This document shows positions 8,663 to 17,680 of a DNA stretch of 64,000 bases, one piece after another. Position numbers and translations under genes: made by a program. Numbering within the stretch: position 1 is the stretch's first letter; every line of letters begins with the position of its first letter. The notes under the pieces are model-generated. The model was not told where the DNA came from. It did not search any database and was given only the letters and a program-made list of their open reading frames with translations. Source of the DNA: Armatimonadota bacterium (lineage in GTDB: Bacteria > Armatimonadota > Fimbriimonadia > Fimbriimonadales > Fimbriimonadaceae); the NCBI GenBank assembly GCA_022563855.1, contig JADFMN010000001.1, positions 434,001 to 498,000 on the forward strand, read 5' to 3'.

Positions 8663-9402
8663 TGCTTCGGCGTTCGGACCGGCTTTCCAGGCGCGATCAG
8701 GTTCAACTGTTCCGTGCTTTCAAGAAACTCCGGATCGTTGTCGAGGATTTCCTTCAGCACGTCGAGCTTCTCGTCTAGGCTCTCGGTTGAGCCGAGTCGG
8801 ACTACGAGCCCACCGGGCACGACCAAGTCGATTGAGCGATCTCCGTGCACGACGATTCTCCAAGGAATCCCAGAAAACCTTCTACTTACATTCTCGCACA
8901 AAAGTGCGATCGTTCCCGGCTGCCAATTGTCGAAAAGGCTCACATTCGGGCGAATGAAGTCCGCGGGCAGCACCAACAGCATGAGGTTCTCGGGCTCATC
9001 CTCGGTTCGGAACAACGTACCGTCGGCAGACAGCAGAAGCCCGGCTGTGTCCACGATCTGTGCAACGGGGCGGTGATGTTCGATCTTAAGCAGTCCCCGC
9101 CCGAATATGTTGACTCGGAAATCTGCGACCCGCACGTCGCTCTTTGCCACTAGGTCGCTCGCGATCTGGCTGGACGACAATTGCAACGCAGGAACACCGG
9201 CCAACGGCTCGAAATACGATTTCAGTTCGGCTTGCTCCGTGGCCGTTGCGCCGACAACCCTGACGTGAGTCAGGCTGGTGAGCGGACTGTAGTAGGCGGC
9301 GACAACCAGATTGATCAGGAGCGCCCCCCAGAAATACGGCCTGAGATCGGGCGCCGAAGCCCACCTATCGCGACCGCGGCGCCTCTTCGATCTTGATTGC
9401 AT
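8659..9402 (-). CDS. ftsQ: Cell division protein FtsQ/DivIB
   Basis: A 247-residue bitopic protein. A basic cytoplasmic tail (RSKRRRGRDR) precedes one membrane helix (about 23-42). A POTRA domain starts at LTHVRVVGATATEQAELKSY and contains VADFRVNIFGRGLLKIEHH. The C-terminal beta domain includes LIRPNV-like and LVVRLGS strands. FtsQ links FtsL to the early divisome. The ATG at 9402 lies inside the end of murC-ddl (38-nt overlap), and the stop overlaps the DUF881 start. Confidence 0.88.
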   Translation of the reverse strand: MQSRSKRRRGRDRWASAPDLRPYFWGALLINLVVAAYYSPLTSLTHVRVVGATATEQAELKSYFEPLAGVPALQLSSSQIASDLVAKSDVRVADFRVNIFGRGLLKIEHHRPVAQIVDTAGLLLSADGTLFRTEDEPENLMLLVLPADFIRPNVSLFDNWQPGTIALLCENVSRRFSGIPWRIVVHGDRSIDLVVPGGLVVRLGSTESLDEKLDVLKEILDNDPEFLESTEQLNLIAPGKPVRTPKQ

Positions 9403-11752
9403 CTCGTACCATCCACCTGACTAGGTCTTGAAAGCTCCAGCCATGCTCTACGGCGCTCCGGGGCACGAGGCTGGTCGCAGTAAACCCCGGCAGCGTGTTG
9501 ACCTCCAAGACCACGATCCCGTCCTTCGCCACGATCATGTCCGTTCGGGTCACGCCCTTGCACCCGAGGGCGCTGTGACACTCAAGCGCGAGCCGTTGCG
9601 CCTCCGCAGTCTGTTCATCCGTAATCATGGCCGGGCAGATCTCCTCTGTCGCGCCCGGCGTGTACTTGCTCTCGAAGTCGTAACGGCCGCTGGCGGGAAC
9701 GATCTCGACGACGGGAAGCGCAGTGTCGCCCGCGACCGGGACAGCGATCTCGACCCCTTTTATCCACTCCTCGACGAGCACCTTGTCGTCGTATCGGAAC
9801 GCTAACTTGATCGCGTCGTCGAGCTGATCCTGTCGCTCGACGAACGAAAGCCCGATGGTTGATCCTTGTGCGTTCGGTTTTACGATCACGGGGGGCGGAG
9901 GCATTTTCTCTGGCCGCTCGCTTTCGCTTTCGATCAGCACGCCCGGGGGGACGGCGATCCCGCGCCGCTGTAAGATCGTCTTGGTCAGGCTCTTGTCCAT
10001 GACGATCGCGCTGGCGAGGATTCCGCTGCCGGTGTACGGGATGTGCAGCAGCTCGAACAGCCCCTGGATCGCGCCGTCCTCGGCGTTCGTCCCGTGTACG
10101 CAAAGGAACGCAAGATCCGGCCTGGCGTCGCCTTGCAGGTCGGACAGATCGCCGCCGCTCAACAACAGCTCTGTTGCATCGAGAAGGCTCGCTTCGTATC
10201 CTAATTCCGTGAGCGCGGCGTGAACTTCGCGCCCGCTCAGGATGCTGACTTCCCTCTCCGCGCTGTCGCCGCCGTAGACCACGGCGATCCTTGGCTTCTC
10301 CGGTCGCTCCATCTCCTTGATCATAGCTGGTGCAAAGTCGGAGATGTTCCCCGCGCCCATGCCGACCACGACGTCCCCTGGCTGAGCGAAGTCGTTGACC
10401 TTCCTTGGAAGCAGATGGCGGCTAGGCACATACGTGACGGGTGACGTCATCAGCTCGGCGACTCGCAGGCTGCTGATGCCGGGGATCGGGTCTTCGCGCG
10501 CAGGGTAGATGTCCGTCAGGAATACGTGGTCTGCGAGGTCTAGCGCCTCTGCGAACTCGGGTATCAGGTCGTTCGTGCGCGAATAGAGGTGCGGCTGGTA
10601 GACGACGACCAGGCGGCGGTCTGGGTACTTCTCGCGCAGAGCCTGGATGGTCGCCCGGATTTCCGTCGGGTGGTGGGCGTAGTCGTCTACGATGTCGATC
10701 TCGCCGAACGCGAACGACTGAAGGCGGCGATCTGCACCACGGAACGTAATGACGGCGGCTTGGACTGCACTCACCGTACCAAGAGCCTCCTCCTCGCCAG
10801 ACATTCTCGTTGCCTCAATGATCGCTCGGAGGGCACCGCTTGCGTTCGTCCAGTTGTGTTCGCCGAAGAGAAGGAGCGGCATCGTGCGAGTTACGTAGCC
10901 GCGACCGGAACTTGCTTGGTGTTTTTCTGTGCCCGGAATCTCCTTGAGTCTCTCCTTGTGGACTTCGGGATGACCGATATTCAGCGCCATCTGTCTGTCG
11001 TAGCCTCGTGTCTCACCGTCAAATGACTCTGCGATCTCCGAGGAGCCCTCGTCTTCCTTGCAATAGACCAGCACTCCATCCTCGGGCAGCCTTTTCACGA
11101 ATCGAAGGACGGAGTCGCGAAGATCTTCCCAAGTTCCGTGAAAATCCGCGTGGTCCATCTCGAGGTTCGTCAACACCACGATCGTCGGATCGAAGTCGTG
11201 AAATGAGTCGTACGCCTCGCAAGCCTCGACAACCGCCCACTCTCCCTTGCCGTCGATCACGGATCCACCGAACTCCGGCACCTCTGCCCCGACGACGATC
11301 GTCGGGTCGAGCCCTGCGGCGCGCAAGCCAGCGGCGATCATGCCCGTCACTGTCGTCTTGCCGTGCGTGCCGGTTACGGCGATGGTCTTCTTCCCTTCCA
11401 GCATCCAGCCCAGGCACTGCGAGCGGCGGAACACTGGGCAGCCAAGCTCCTTGGCTCGCTGGTATTCAGGCGAAGAATCCAGCGGAATCGCGTCGGAGAA
11501 CACGACGGCGTCACCCTCGGCGACAACTTCTGCCGTGTGGCCGATTCTGACCTCGACTTGGAGTTCGCGAAGACCATCGATCAAGGGCGAATCGGTCAGG
11601 TCCGTCCCTTTAACCGTAAAGCCGCGATTGCAAAGCATCCGCGCCACGCCGCTCATTCCAGCGCCGCCGATACCGACGAGAACGAACGACTTGTGACCGG
11701 CCAACTCTGACCGGTCATTGAAAGCGGTGGCGTTCTCGTGCTTCGTTCTCAT
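9365..11752 (-). CDS. murC-ddl: MurC-Ddl fusion: UDP-MurNAc-L-alanine ligase and D-alanine-D-alanine ligase
   Basis: A single 795-residue frame holds two full enzymes. Residues about 20-478 are MurC, with the Rossmann loop GIGGAGMSG and the ATP loop GTHGKTT (128-134). It adds L-Ala to UDP-MurNAc. Residues about 487-795 are Ddl, beginning PRIAVVYGGDSAEREVSILS, with the ATP-grasp segments MDKSLTK, VIVKPNAQGSTIGLSF and VLEVNTLPGFT. It makes D-Ala-D-Ala. ATG 11752 is chosen because it overlaps the murG stop as ATGA; the frame also extends 19 codons further upstream. The murB normally found between murC and ddl or ftsQ in many dcw clusters is absent here. Fused MurC-Ddl is known in Chlamydia. Confidence 0.95.
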   Translation of the reverse strand: MRTKHENATAFNDRSELAGHKSFVLVGIGGAGMSGVARMLCNRGFTVKGTDLTDSPLIDGLRELQVEVRIGHTAEVVAEGDAVVFSDAIPLDSSPEYQRAKELGCPVFRRSQCLGWMLEGKKTIAVTGTHGKTTVTGMIAAGLRAAGLDPTIVVGAEVPEFGGSVIDGKGEWAVVEACEAYDSFHDFDPTIVVLTNLEMDHADFHGTWEDLRDSVLRFVKRLPEDGVLVYCKEDEGSSEIAESFDGETRGYDRQMALNIGHPEVHKERLKEIPGTEKHQASSGRGYVTRTMPLLLFGEHNWTNASGALRAIIEATRMSGEEEALGTVSAVQAAVITFRGADRRLQSFAFGEIDIVDDYAHHPTEIRATIQALREKYPDRRLVVVYQPHLYSRTNDLIPEFAEALDLADHVFLTDIYPAREDPIPGISSLRVAELMTSPVTYVPSRHLLPRKVNDFAQPGDVVVGMGAGNISDFAPAMIKEMERPEKPRIAVVYGGDSAEREVSILSGREVHAALTELGYEASLLDATELLLSGGDLSDLQGDARPDLAFLCVHGTNAEDGAIQGLFELLHIPYTGSGILASAIVMDKSLTKTILQRRGIAVPPGVLIESESERPEKMPPPPVIVKPNAQGSTIGLSFVERQDQLDDAIKLAFRYDDKVLVEEWIKGVEIAVPVAGDTALPVVEIVPASGRYDFESKYTPGATEEICPAMITDEQTAEAQRLALECHSALGCKGVTRTDMIVAKDGIVVLEVNTLPGFTATSLVPRSAVEHGWSFQDLVRWMVRDAIKIEEAPRSR

Positions 11753-12840
11753 TTCGCCGACTCTTCTAGGATGGCCAATATCTGCTTGGCGGCGTCGGGC
11801 CTGTCCCACTCAGCCAGCGCGGCTTTCGCCTGCTCGATCCGTGCCTCGTCGTTCAGCCAAGCCATGACGCGAGCTTCCAGGGATGCAGCGAGCAGGTCTT
11901 CCTGCTTCAGCAGCTCGGCAGCTTTCATGTCGGCAAACTCCTGCGCGTTGACGCGCTGGTGGTCTCCGTACGCGCGCGGGTATGGGACCAAAATCGACGG
12001 CTTGCGAAAAGCGGCGAGCTCAGCCAAGGTCCCGGCACCGCTCCGACAAATTGCGAGCGAACTCTGGAACAACGCGACGGCCATCTCGTCTGCGTCCAGA
12101 TACGCCTTGATCGTGTACCGCCCGTTGATGCCAAGCTTTTCTTGAGAGCGCATCGTGCTCTCGTAGTGGCTTTCGCCGGTGATGTGAAGCCACTGAACGT
12201 CCGCTCGAACCATGCGGACCGCAGCAGCAAGCACGGCGTCGTTCAACACGGCGCTGCCCTGTGAGCCGCCCATCACCAGCACGACCGGAGAGTCGCTGTC
12301 AAGAGCCTGATCGAGCGGCAGCCGACCCTGCGCGCTTGCGCGCAACTGCTCGCGGATCGGAAGTCCTGTTTGCACGGTCTTGCCGCCGGGAAAGAACTGT
12401 GACGCAGACTTGAATACCGTGCAAACACGGCTCGCAGACTTGGAGAAAAGTCTGTTCGTCCTGCCTGGGACCGCGTTCTGTTCGTGGATCACAAACGGAA
12501 TCCCAAGCCTCCTCGCTGCGTGTACGACCGGCGCCGACGCGTATCCGCCGGTCGAGAACAGCACGTCTGGACGCCAAATGCTTAGCTCGTGCAACGCATT
12601 TTTGGAGGCTTGCAGCATCTTCGCCGCTGTGAACCAACCGCGAGGCGTGTAAAGGCGGTAGATCGGCTCAGACGCAAATCCGACGAACTCGATCGCCGCC
12701 TTTTCGCACGCACCGCCCTCGATTCCTCGCAGCGACCCGTAGTACTTGACTTGCCAGCCAGCAGCGCGGGCCGCGCGACCGATCTCAAGCGCGGGAAATA
12801 CGTGCCCGCCTGTTCCGCCACCCGTAATGGCCAGCCTCAT
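11749..12840 (-). CDS. murG: UDP-GlcNAc:undecaprenyl-PP-MurNAc-pentapeptide GlcNAc transferase
   Basis: A 363-residue GT28 glycosyltransferase that converts lipid I to lipid II on the inner face of the membrane. The N-terminus MRLAITGGGTGGHVFPALEI has the MurG G-loop. A middle segment VIHEQNAVPGRTNR and the UDP-GlcNAc-binding parts LVMGGSQGS and CRSGAGTLAELAAF also match. Its start lies 56 nt inside the end of ftsW, and its stop overlaps murC-ddl as ATGA. Confidence 0.97.
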   Translation of the reverse strand: MRLAITGGGTGGHVFPALEIGRAARAAGWQVKYYGSLRGIEGGACEKAAIEFVGFASEPIYRLYTPRGWFTAAKMLQASKNALHELSIWRPDVLFSTGGYASAPVVHAARRLGIPFVIHEQNAVPGRTNRLFSKSASRVCTVFKSASQFFPGGKTVQTGLPIREQLRASAQGRLPLDQALDSDSPVVLVMGGSQGSAVLNDAVLAAAVRMVRADVQWLHITGESHYESTMRSQEKLGINGRYTIKAYLDADEMAVALFQSSLAICRSGAGTLAELAAFRKPSILVPYPRAYGDHQRVNAQEFADMKAAELLKQEDLLAASLEARVMAWLNDEARIEQAKAALAEWDRPDAAKQILAILEESAK

Positions 12841-14008
12841 CGGACGACACCTCCTCGTTCTTGACTCTTTGCACGACGCTCATCGCCGTACCGATTCCCA
12901 ACCAAAGCGCAACCAGGCTCGATCCGCCGGCACTCACGAACGGCAACGGTATGCCGATCGGCGGCAGGTGGGCGTTGACCATCCATATATTGACGCAAGT
13001 CTGCGCTCCGATCCAAACGCCGATGCCAATTAGGATTAGCGACGAAAACCGGTCGCTCGACCGCATGCTCAGGCATATCAGCCGCCAAGTGATCGCGGCC
13101 AGCAGCAGGATTACGGCCAGCGAACCGATTAAGCCGGTCTCCTCGCCGACGGTCGTCATCACGAAGTCGGTCGTGGCTGCGGGCAGCCGGTTCTGCTTGG
13201 CCTGCCCTTGCCCAATGCCGACGCCCGTCAGGCTGCCTCGCGCCAGCGCCCACTCCGACAACGCCGGCTGGAAACCTGAGCCGTGAATGTTCTCGGCCGA
13301 CCACCTCGCCTCGTGCCTTGCGAACCGCTCGAGTCTGTACGGCTGCGCGTATACGGCCGCCGCTCCAAAGGCGATCGCGACGACGACGATCGTTGAGATA
13401 GAGCGCCAGCTCACCCCGGCCGCGACGACTATGGCGAGCGTGCAGACCGCAATGACCGCGGCCGTGGCGAGGTCGGGCTGCCCCTCGACGAAGTACAGGA
13501 CGGGCAAGATGAGCAGCAGCGGCCAACCGCGCGCGAGCTTCGGCAGCCAGATTTTGTCAAGCCTCTGCCAGAGGCTCCTGATCGCGCGCTTCGGCTTGAC
13601 CCATTTCTCGTGCCCGGCCAACGCAGCGGCCAGGAATAGGATCACTGCCAGCTTTACGAACTCGGACGGCTGCATCGTGTGTCCAAATATGACCAGCCAC
13701 CGTCTCGCCCCGCCTTCCGAATGTCCCATAGGAGAGTATCGGACGAGCAGGAGCAGGCTGACTCCGATCCCGAACGAAACCGCGCCGATCACCGGCAGCG
13801 ACTTGCGCGAAACCAGCGGGCAGAGCAGCGCAAGCCCGACTGCGAGCAACAAGAAAATGAACTGCGTCTTCAGTTCGTGCGGCAAGAACGATCCGGCGGC
13901 GGCGGAGCGAACGTAGCCGGAGTCCCAAATGGCGATCAGCCCGACGACCGACGCGAGAAGGCAAAGGCCGAACAGGGGGCGATCCGGTATCAGCCTGCGG
14001 ACGTTCAT
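12785..14008 (-). CDS. ftsW: Peptidoglycan glycosyltransferase FtsW (SEDS family)
   Basis: A 407-residue polytopic membrane protein with about ten helices. It is the SEDS polymerase that works with FtsI at the septum. The family segment appears as SGFQPALSEWALARGSLTGV followed by GIGQGQAKQNRLPAATTDF and VGEETGLIGS. The conserved PLPFVSAGGSSLVALWLGIG motif lies near the end. ATG 14008 overlaps the murD stop as ATGA and is preferred to the in-frame GTG at 14020. Confidence 0.96.
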   Translation of the reverse strand: MNVRRLIPDRPLFGLCLLASVVGLIAIWDSGYVRSAAAGSFLPHELKTQFIFLLLAVGLALLCPLVSRKSLPVIGAVSFGIGVSLLLLVRYSPMGHSEGGARRWLVIFGHTMQPSEFVKLAVILFLAAALAGHEKWVKPKRAIRSLWQRLDKIWLPKLARGWPLLLILPVLYFVEGQPDLATAAVIAVCTLAIVVAAGVSWRSISTIVVVAIAFGAAAVYAQPYRLERFARHEARWSAENIHGSGFQPALSEWALARGSLTGVGIGQGQAKQNRLPAATTDFVMTTVGEETGLIGSLAVILLLAAITWRLICLSMRSSDRFSSLILIGIGVWIGAQTCVNIWMVNAHLPPIGIPLPFVSAGGSSLVALWLGIGTAMSVVQRVKNEEVSSDEAGHYGWRNRRARISRA

Positions 14009-15372
14009 TGGGCGATCCACTCCTCTACCAGTCGCCGAAAATCGTCGCCCCGCTCTTTGAAGTTCGCATACGGCTCTGCGCTGGCACAGCCAGGCGATAG
14101 CACGACGAAATCACCGTCGCTTGCATCGCTGGCGGCTGCTGCAAACGCCTTCGGGAGATCTTCAAAAGTCGACAAAGCCGCTCCCATCTGCGCCGACAGT
14201 TCGTCAGCCTCAGGGCCGAAGATGTACGCCGGATTTCCCGAAGTGGCGAGGAACTCTCCCAGCGGCGCGAAGTCCAGGTTCTTCCGTTTCCCTCCTATGA
14301 GCAGCCGTTGTGGACCGTCGATCCCCCGACAGCTAGCGATGATCGCCTCTGGGTTTGTGCAGACGGAGTTGTTCACGAACTTCACGCCGCCTCGCTCCCT
14401 CACTAGCTCCATGCGGTTGGCCAGCCCGGTGAACTTGAGGAGCGCAGACAGCATGGCGTCGTGCTGATCGCTCGACGGCTCCTTTAGGAATGCGTCCGCC
14501 ATCTCCCAAGCCATCATTGCGTTCGCCAAGTTGTGGTCACCGAGGAGCGGCAACGACGCGATGGCGATGTCGTCTCCGCTCAGGAACAGGCGATCTCCTG
14601 CCCTGGCCGTCACGCCCGACGTAGCGCCGAACCCGTCTGGGGCGAACTTGATCTTTCTTGGCGCTGGCGGAATGCGATCTGGGTCGACTGTGCGCTCATC
14701 TAAATTCACGATGACGACGTCGCTCGCACTCATCTTTTCCAGCAGTCGATACTTGCACGATTCGTACTCAGCGAAGCTCGCATGACGCTCCAAGTGATCC
14801 GGTGTAATGTTCGTGATCGCTGCCACGCGCGGTCGGAACCGCTGGACGAACTCTAGCTGGAAACTGCTGACTTCGGCGACCAGGACGTCCACGCTCTGCA
14901 TCGAGGCGTCGGTCAGGGTCAGCTCGTCGTACCCCGACCCTGCGATGTTGCCGCAGAGAACAGCGTCGACGCCAGCTGCACGAAGCAACAGCCACGTCAG
15001 CACCGTCGTTGTGCTCTTGCCGTTGGTGCCCGTGATCGCCAGAATCGGATCGGATGTGATTCGGTAGGCAAACTCGATCTCACCAATCACTTCCCTCTCC
15101 TTCATATCCGCGACACACGGGTGGTTCATCGGCACGCCCGGCGAGAGAACCAGCATGTCGAAGTCTTCGTCCGACAGGTGGCCGTGCCAGCCCGGCGCGG
15201 CTACAACACCGGCTGCGTTCAGAGTATCGACCGCTGGCAGGATGCTCGGATGATCGGCGGGCTTCTCGTCGAAGACGGTGACAGCCGCGCCTAGCTCTTT
15301 TGCCGCGAATCCCACAGAGATGCCGGATTTCGCCATGCCAGCGACTGCGATTCTCGTGCCGTCGAGCTTCAT
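14005..15372 (-). CDS. murD: UDP-N-acetylmuramoyl-L-alanine--D-glutamate ligase
   Basis: A 455-residue Mur ligase adding D-Glu to UDP-MurNAc-L-Ala in the cytoplasm. The N-terminal Rossmann part (RIAVAGMAKSGISVG) is followed by the ATP loop ITGTNGKSTTT, the central NITPDHLERHAS motif and the C-terminal LIGGKRKNLDFAPL and LSPGCAS motifs that are typical of MurD. Four-base overlaps join it to mraY upstream and ftsW downstream. Confidence 0.97.
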   Translation of the reverse strand: MKLDGTRIAVAGMAKSGISVGFAAKELGAAVTVFDEKPADHPSILPAVDTLNAAGVVAAPGWHGHLSDEDFDMLVLSPGVPMNHPCVADMKEREVIGEIEFAYRITSDPILAITGTNGKSTTTVLTWLLLRAAGVDAVLCGNIAGSGYDELTLTDASMQSVDVLVAEVSSFQLEFVQRFRPRVAAITNITPDHLERHASFAEYESCKYRLLEKMSASDVVIVNLDERTVDPDRIPPAPRKIKFAPDGFGATSGVTARAGDRLFLSGDDIAIASLPLLGDHNLANAMMAWEMADAFLKEPSSDQHDAMLSALLKFTGLANRMELVRERGGVKFVNNSVCTNPEAIIASCRGIDGPQRLLIGGKRKNLDFAPLGEFLATSGNPAYIFGPEADELSAQMGAALSTFEDLPKAFAAAASDASDGDFVVLSPGCASAEPYANFKERGDDFRRLVEEWIAQ

Positions 15373-16322
15373 CGGCCAACCCCCAGAACAACAGCCAGCC
15401 CAGCCAAGACCAGCACGGCTTGGACCAAGTGGAACGTCCAGACGACGCGCGTTTCAGGCCAGCCGGCCTCCTGCAAACCGTGGTGCAGCGGCGTCTTGGG
15501 GAACAGCCGCTTTCCTCCGCGCAACTTCGCGGACAGAATCTGCAGCGGCACTGGCACCAGCTCGATCGCCATCACACCGGCGATGATGCTCGCCGCCCAA
15601 AGGTTTTGGTGTGCCGGATATATTTCACTGGATCTGCCTACGACCAAGAACGCCCACCCAAGCAGGGCGCCGATCGGAAGCGCGCCTACGTCACCCATGA
15701 ACAGCTTTGCCGGTGGGGCGTTGAGGAATAGAAACGGCAGCATCGCCCCTGCCAAAGCCGCCATGAGAATTGCAGCCGGAGCGTAAGACACGAGCAGTGC
15801 GATGACGCCAAACCCCAACGCCATCAAGACCCCCAGACCCCCTGCCAGCGTGTCCATTCCATCAGAAATGTTGAATGCGTTCGCGAAGAACAGAATGAAG
15901 AACACGATAACCGCCATCGCCTGCCAGTCGCGCACCCCGCCTAGCCAGCACGCGCCAACCGTGACCAGTATCTGGAGTCCCAGCTTCTGTTTCCACCCGA
16001 GCCCCCGCGCGCCATTCGCAAGTCGAGGGACGATGAAGTCGTCGAGCAAGCCGATGAAAGCAAAACCGAGCAAGAGCACGGCGGGCACAAGTCCGTCGTG
16101 AAACGGTACCAGAATGAACACGGCCAGCAAGGCAAGCAGTACGATGAGGCCGCCCATCGTCGGAGTCCCCTCCTTGTGCGCGTGCTCGCCGATGTGCTCG
16201 CTGATCTTCTGCCGCGATCCGACCCTCTTCAACAAGCGGTAAACGCCGGGCGCAACGACCGCCGACGCAACAAACGCCAACACGCAGGCGGTCATCACGT
16301 TGGATACGTCGATTGGGATCAT
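15369..16322 (-). CDS. mraY: Phospho-N-acetylmuramoyl-pentapeptide transferase
   Basis: A 317-residue protein of about ten helices that makes lipid I from UDP-MurNAc-pentapeptide and undecaprenyl phosphate. Signatures are EGTPTMGG near residue 50, the Asp-rich LLDDFI, NAFNISDGMDTLAGG and FMGDVGALPIGALLG. The His-rich motif appears as PLHHGLQEAGWPE near the C-terminus. It is slightly short but complete. Its stop overlaps the murD start, and its start overlaps the murF stop, each by 4 nt. Confidence 0.97.
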   Translation of the reverse strand: MIPIDVSNVMTACVLAFVASAVVAPGVYRLLKRVGSRQKISEHIGEHAHKEGTPTMGGLIVLLALLAVFILVPFHDGLVPAVLLLGFAFIGLLDDFIVPRLANGARGLGWKQKLGLQILVTVGACWLGGVRDWQAMAVIVFFILFFANAFNISDGMDTLAGGLGVLMALGFGVIALLVSYAPAAILMAALAGAMLPFLFLNAPPAKLFMGDVGALPIGALLGWAFLVVGRSSEIYPAHQNLWAASIIAGVMAIELVPVPLQILSAKLRGGKRLFPKTPLHHGLQEAGWPETRVVWTFHLVQAVLVLAGLAVVLGVGR

Positions 16323-17680
16323 ACGCCCGCCTCCGTCAGCGCCCGCTCCAGCTCAAGCGCTCTGCTCCCTTTTATCAGGACGAGATCGCCGGGGTTAACG
16401 GTCTGTAGATACCTGGCGACCTCTGCCAGATCAAGACTAGACAGCGACTGAATCCGGTTTGCAGGGTATCCGCGCTTCGTCGCTTCGTCTCGTATGTAAT
16501 CAGTCGCGCCGCCTGTCAGGAGCACGCCGTCGAGATCCGCTTCTGCAACGGCCTTTCCGACCAGCCGGTGCCCCGCCTCGGTGAAATCGCCTAGCTCGAG
16601 CATCTCGCCCAGAACCGCCAGCCGGCGTCCCGTGCACGGCACTTCACACACCACTTGGATTGCTGCGACAGTCGAGTCTGGCGAGGCGTTATACGTGTCT
16701 AGAAGCACGAACGCGCCGTCTCGCTCCACCATCTCCATTCGCATCGGCGGCAGATCGACGCCCGTCAGCCCAGCGACAGCGTCCGATACGGAGACCCCCG
16801 CTGCACCGGCAGCCGCAATCGCGGCAGCGGCGTTCAACGCCTGGTGTTTACCGACGGTCGGCAGTTCCACCTCGAACGAATCAGAGTGCAGCCTTCCTCG
16901 CACCGCGCAACGGTGAAGATCGAGCGCACGATAGCCCGTGATCCGGCAGTCTGCTTCGGGCGAAAAGCCGAACGTAATCACTTCGCAGCCCGAGGCCTCG
17001 CGCAACACGGGGAGAAACTCATCATCCTGCGGTAAGACGGCGTGGCTATCGGTTGGCAGCGCCTGGAGCAACTCAGATTTTGCAGACGCTATCGCCGCGC
17101 GCGACCCGACCATTTCGATGTGCGCCGAGCCGATGTTTGTGACGACTCCGACCGTCGGGCTGGTGAAACTGCACAGATGAGCGATCTGCCCGGCGCCGCG
17201 CATCCCCATCTCGATGACGACCGACTTGTGCTCCGGCGACAGCTCCGCCCAAACGAGGGGCGACGAGTACTCCGAGTTGCGGTTGCCCTCGTTCTTCAGC
17301 ACAGAGCCTGACACGCTCATCGCCGCAGCAATGAACTCTTTGGTCGTCGTCTTCCCTACGCTTCCGGTCACGGCGATCACCGGGCCGCTGAAACCTCGCC
17401 GAGCGTGGCGCGCGAACTTTGCCAGCGCATCGACGAGATCCGCAACCAGGATGTGTGGGCAATCGACTGATCGCTCGACGAGCGCACCGACTGCGCCGCC
17501 TGCCATCGCCCCCTGACAGTAGTCGTGCCCATCGACGCGCTCGCCCTTGATCGCTAGAAAGAGGTCGCCCGGTTTTGCATCGCGGCTGTCGAAAGCGAAT
17601 CCTTCTATCTTTGCGCCGCTAGAGAATCCGTGCGGCACGCCGCCGCATCGGCGCGCGAAATCGTCAACGGAGATGGGCAT
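16319..17680 (-). CDS. murF: UDP-MurNAc-tripeptide--D-alanyl-D-alanine ligase
   Basis: A 453-residue Mur ligase that adds D-Ala-D-Ala to the UDP-MurNAc-tripeptide. It shows DSRDAKPGDLFLAIKGERVDG in the N-terminal domain, the ATP loop VTGSVGKTTTKEF, then KNEGNRNSEYSSPL and VVIEMGMRGAGQI, all MurF hallmarks, and the C-terminal VLLTGG and VLIKGSRALELE. Either ATG 17680 (TGATG junction with murE) or GTG 17683 (GTGA overlap) may start it; the difference is one residue. mraY follows with a 4-nt overlap. Confidence 0.97.
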   Translation of the reverse strand: MPISVDDFARRCGGVPHGFSSGAKIEGFAFDSRDAKPGDLFLAIKGERVDGHDYCQGAMAGGAVGALVERSVDCPHILVADLVDALAKFARHARRGFSGPVIAVTGSVGKTTTKEFIAAAMSVSGSVLKNEGNRNSEYSSPLVWAELSPEHKSVVIEMGMRGAGQIAHLCSFTSPTVGVVTNIGSAHIEMVGSRAAIASAKSELLQALPTDSHAVLPQDDEFLPVLREASGCEVITFGFSPEADCRITGYRALDLHRCAVRGRLHSDSFEVELPTVGKHQALNAAAAIAAAGAAGVSVSDAVAGLTGVDLPPMRMEMVERDGAFVLLDTYNASPDSTVAAIQVVCEVPCTGRRLAVLGEMLELGDFTEAGHRLVGKAVAEADLDGVLLTGGATDYIRDEATKRGYPANRIQSLSSLDLAEVARYLQTVNPGDLVLIKGSRALELERALTEAGV

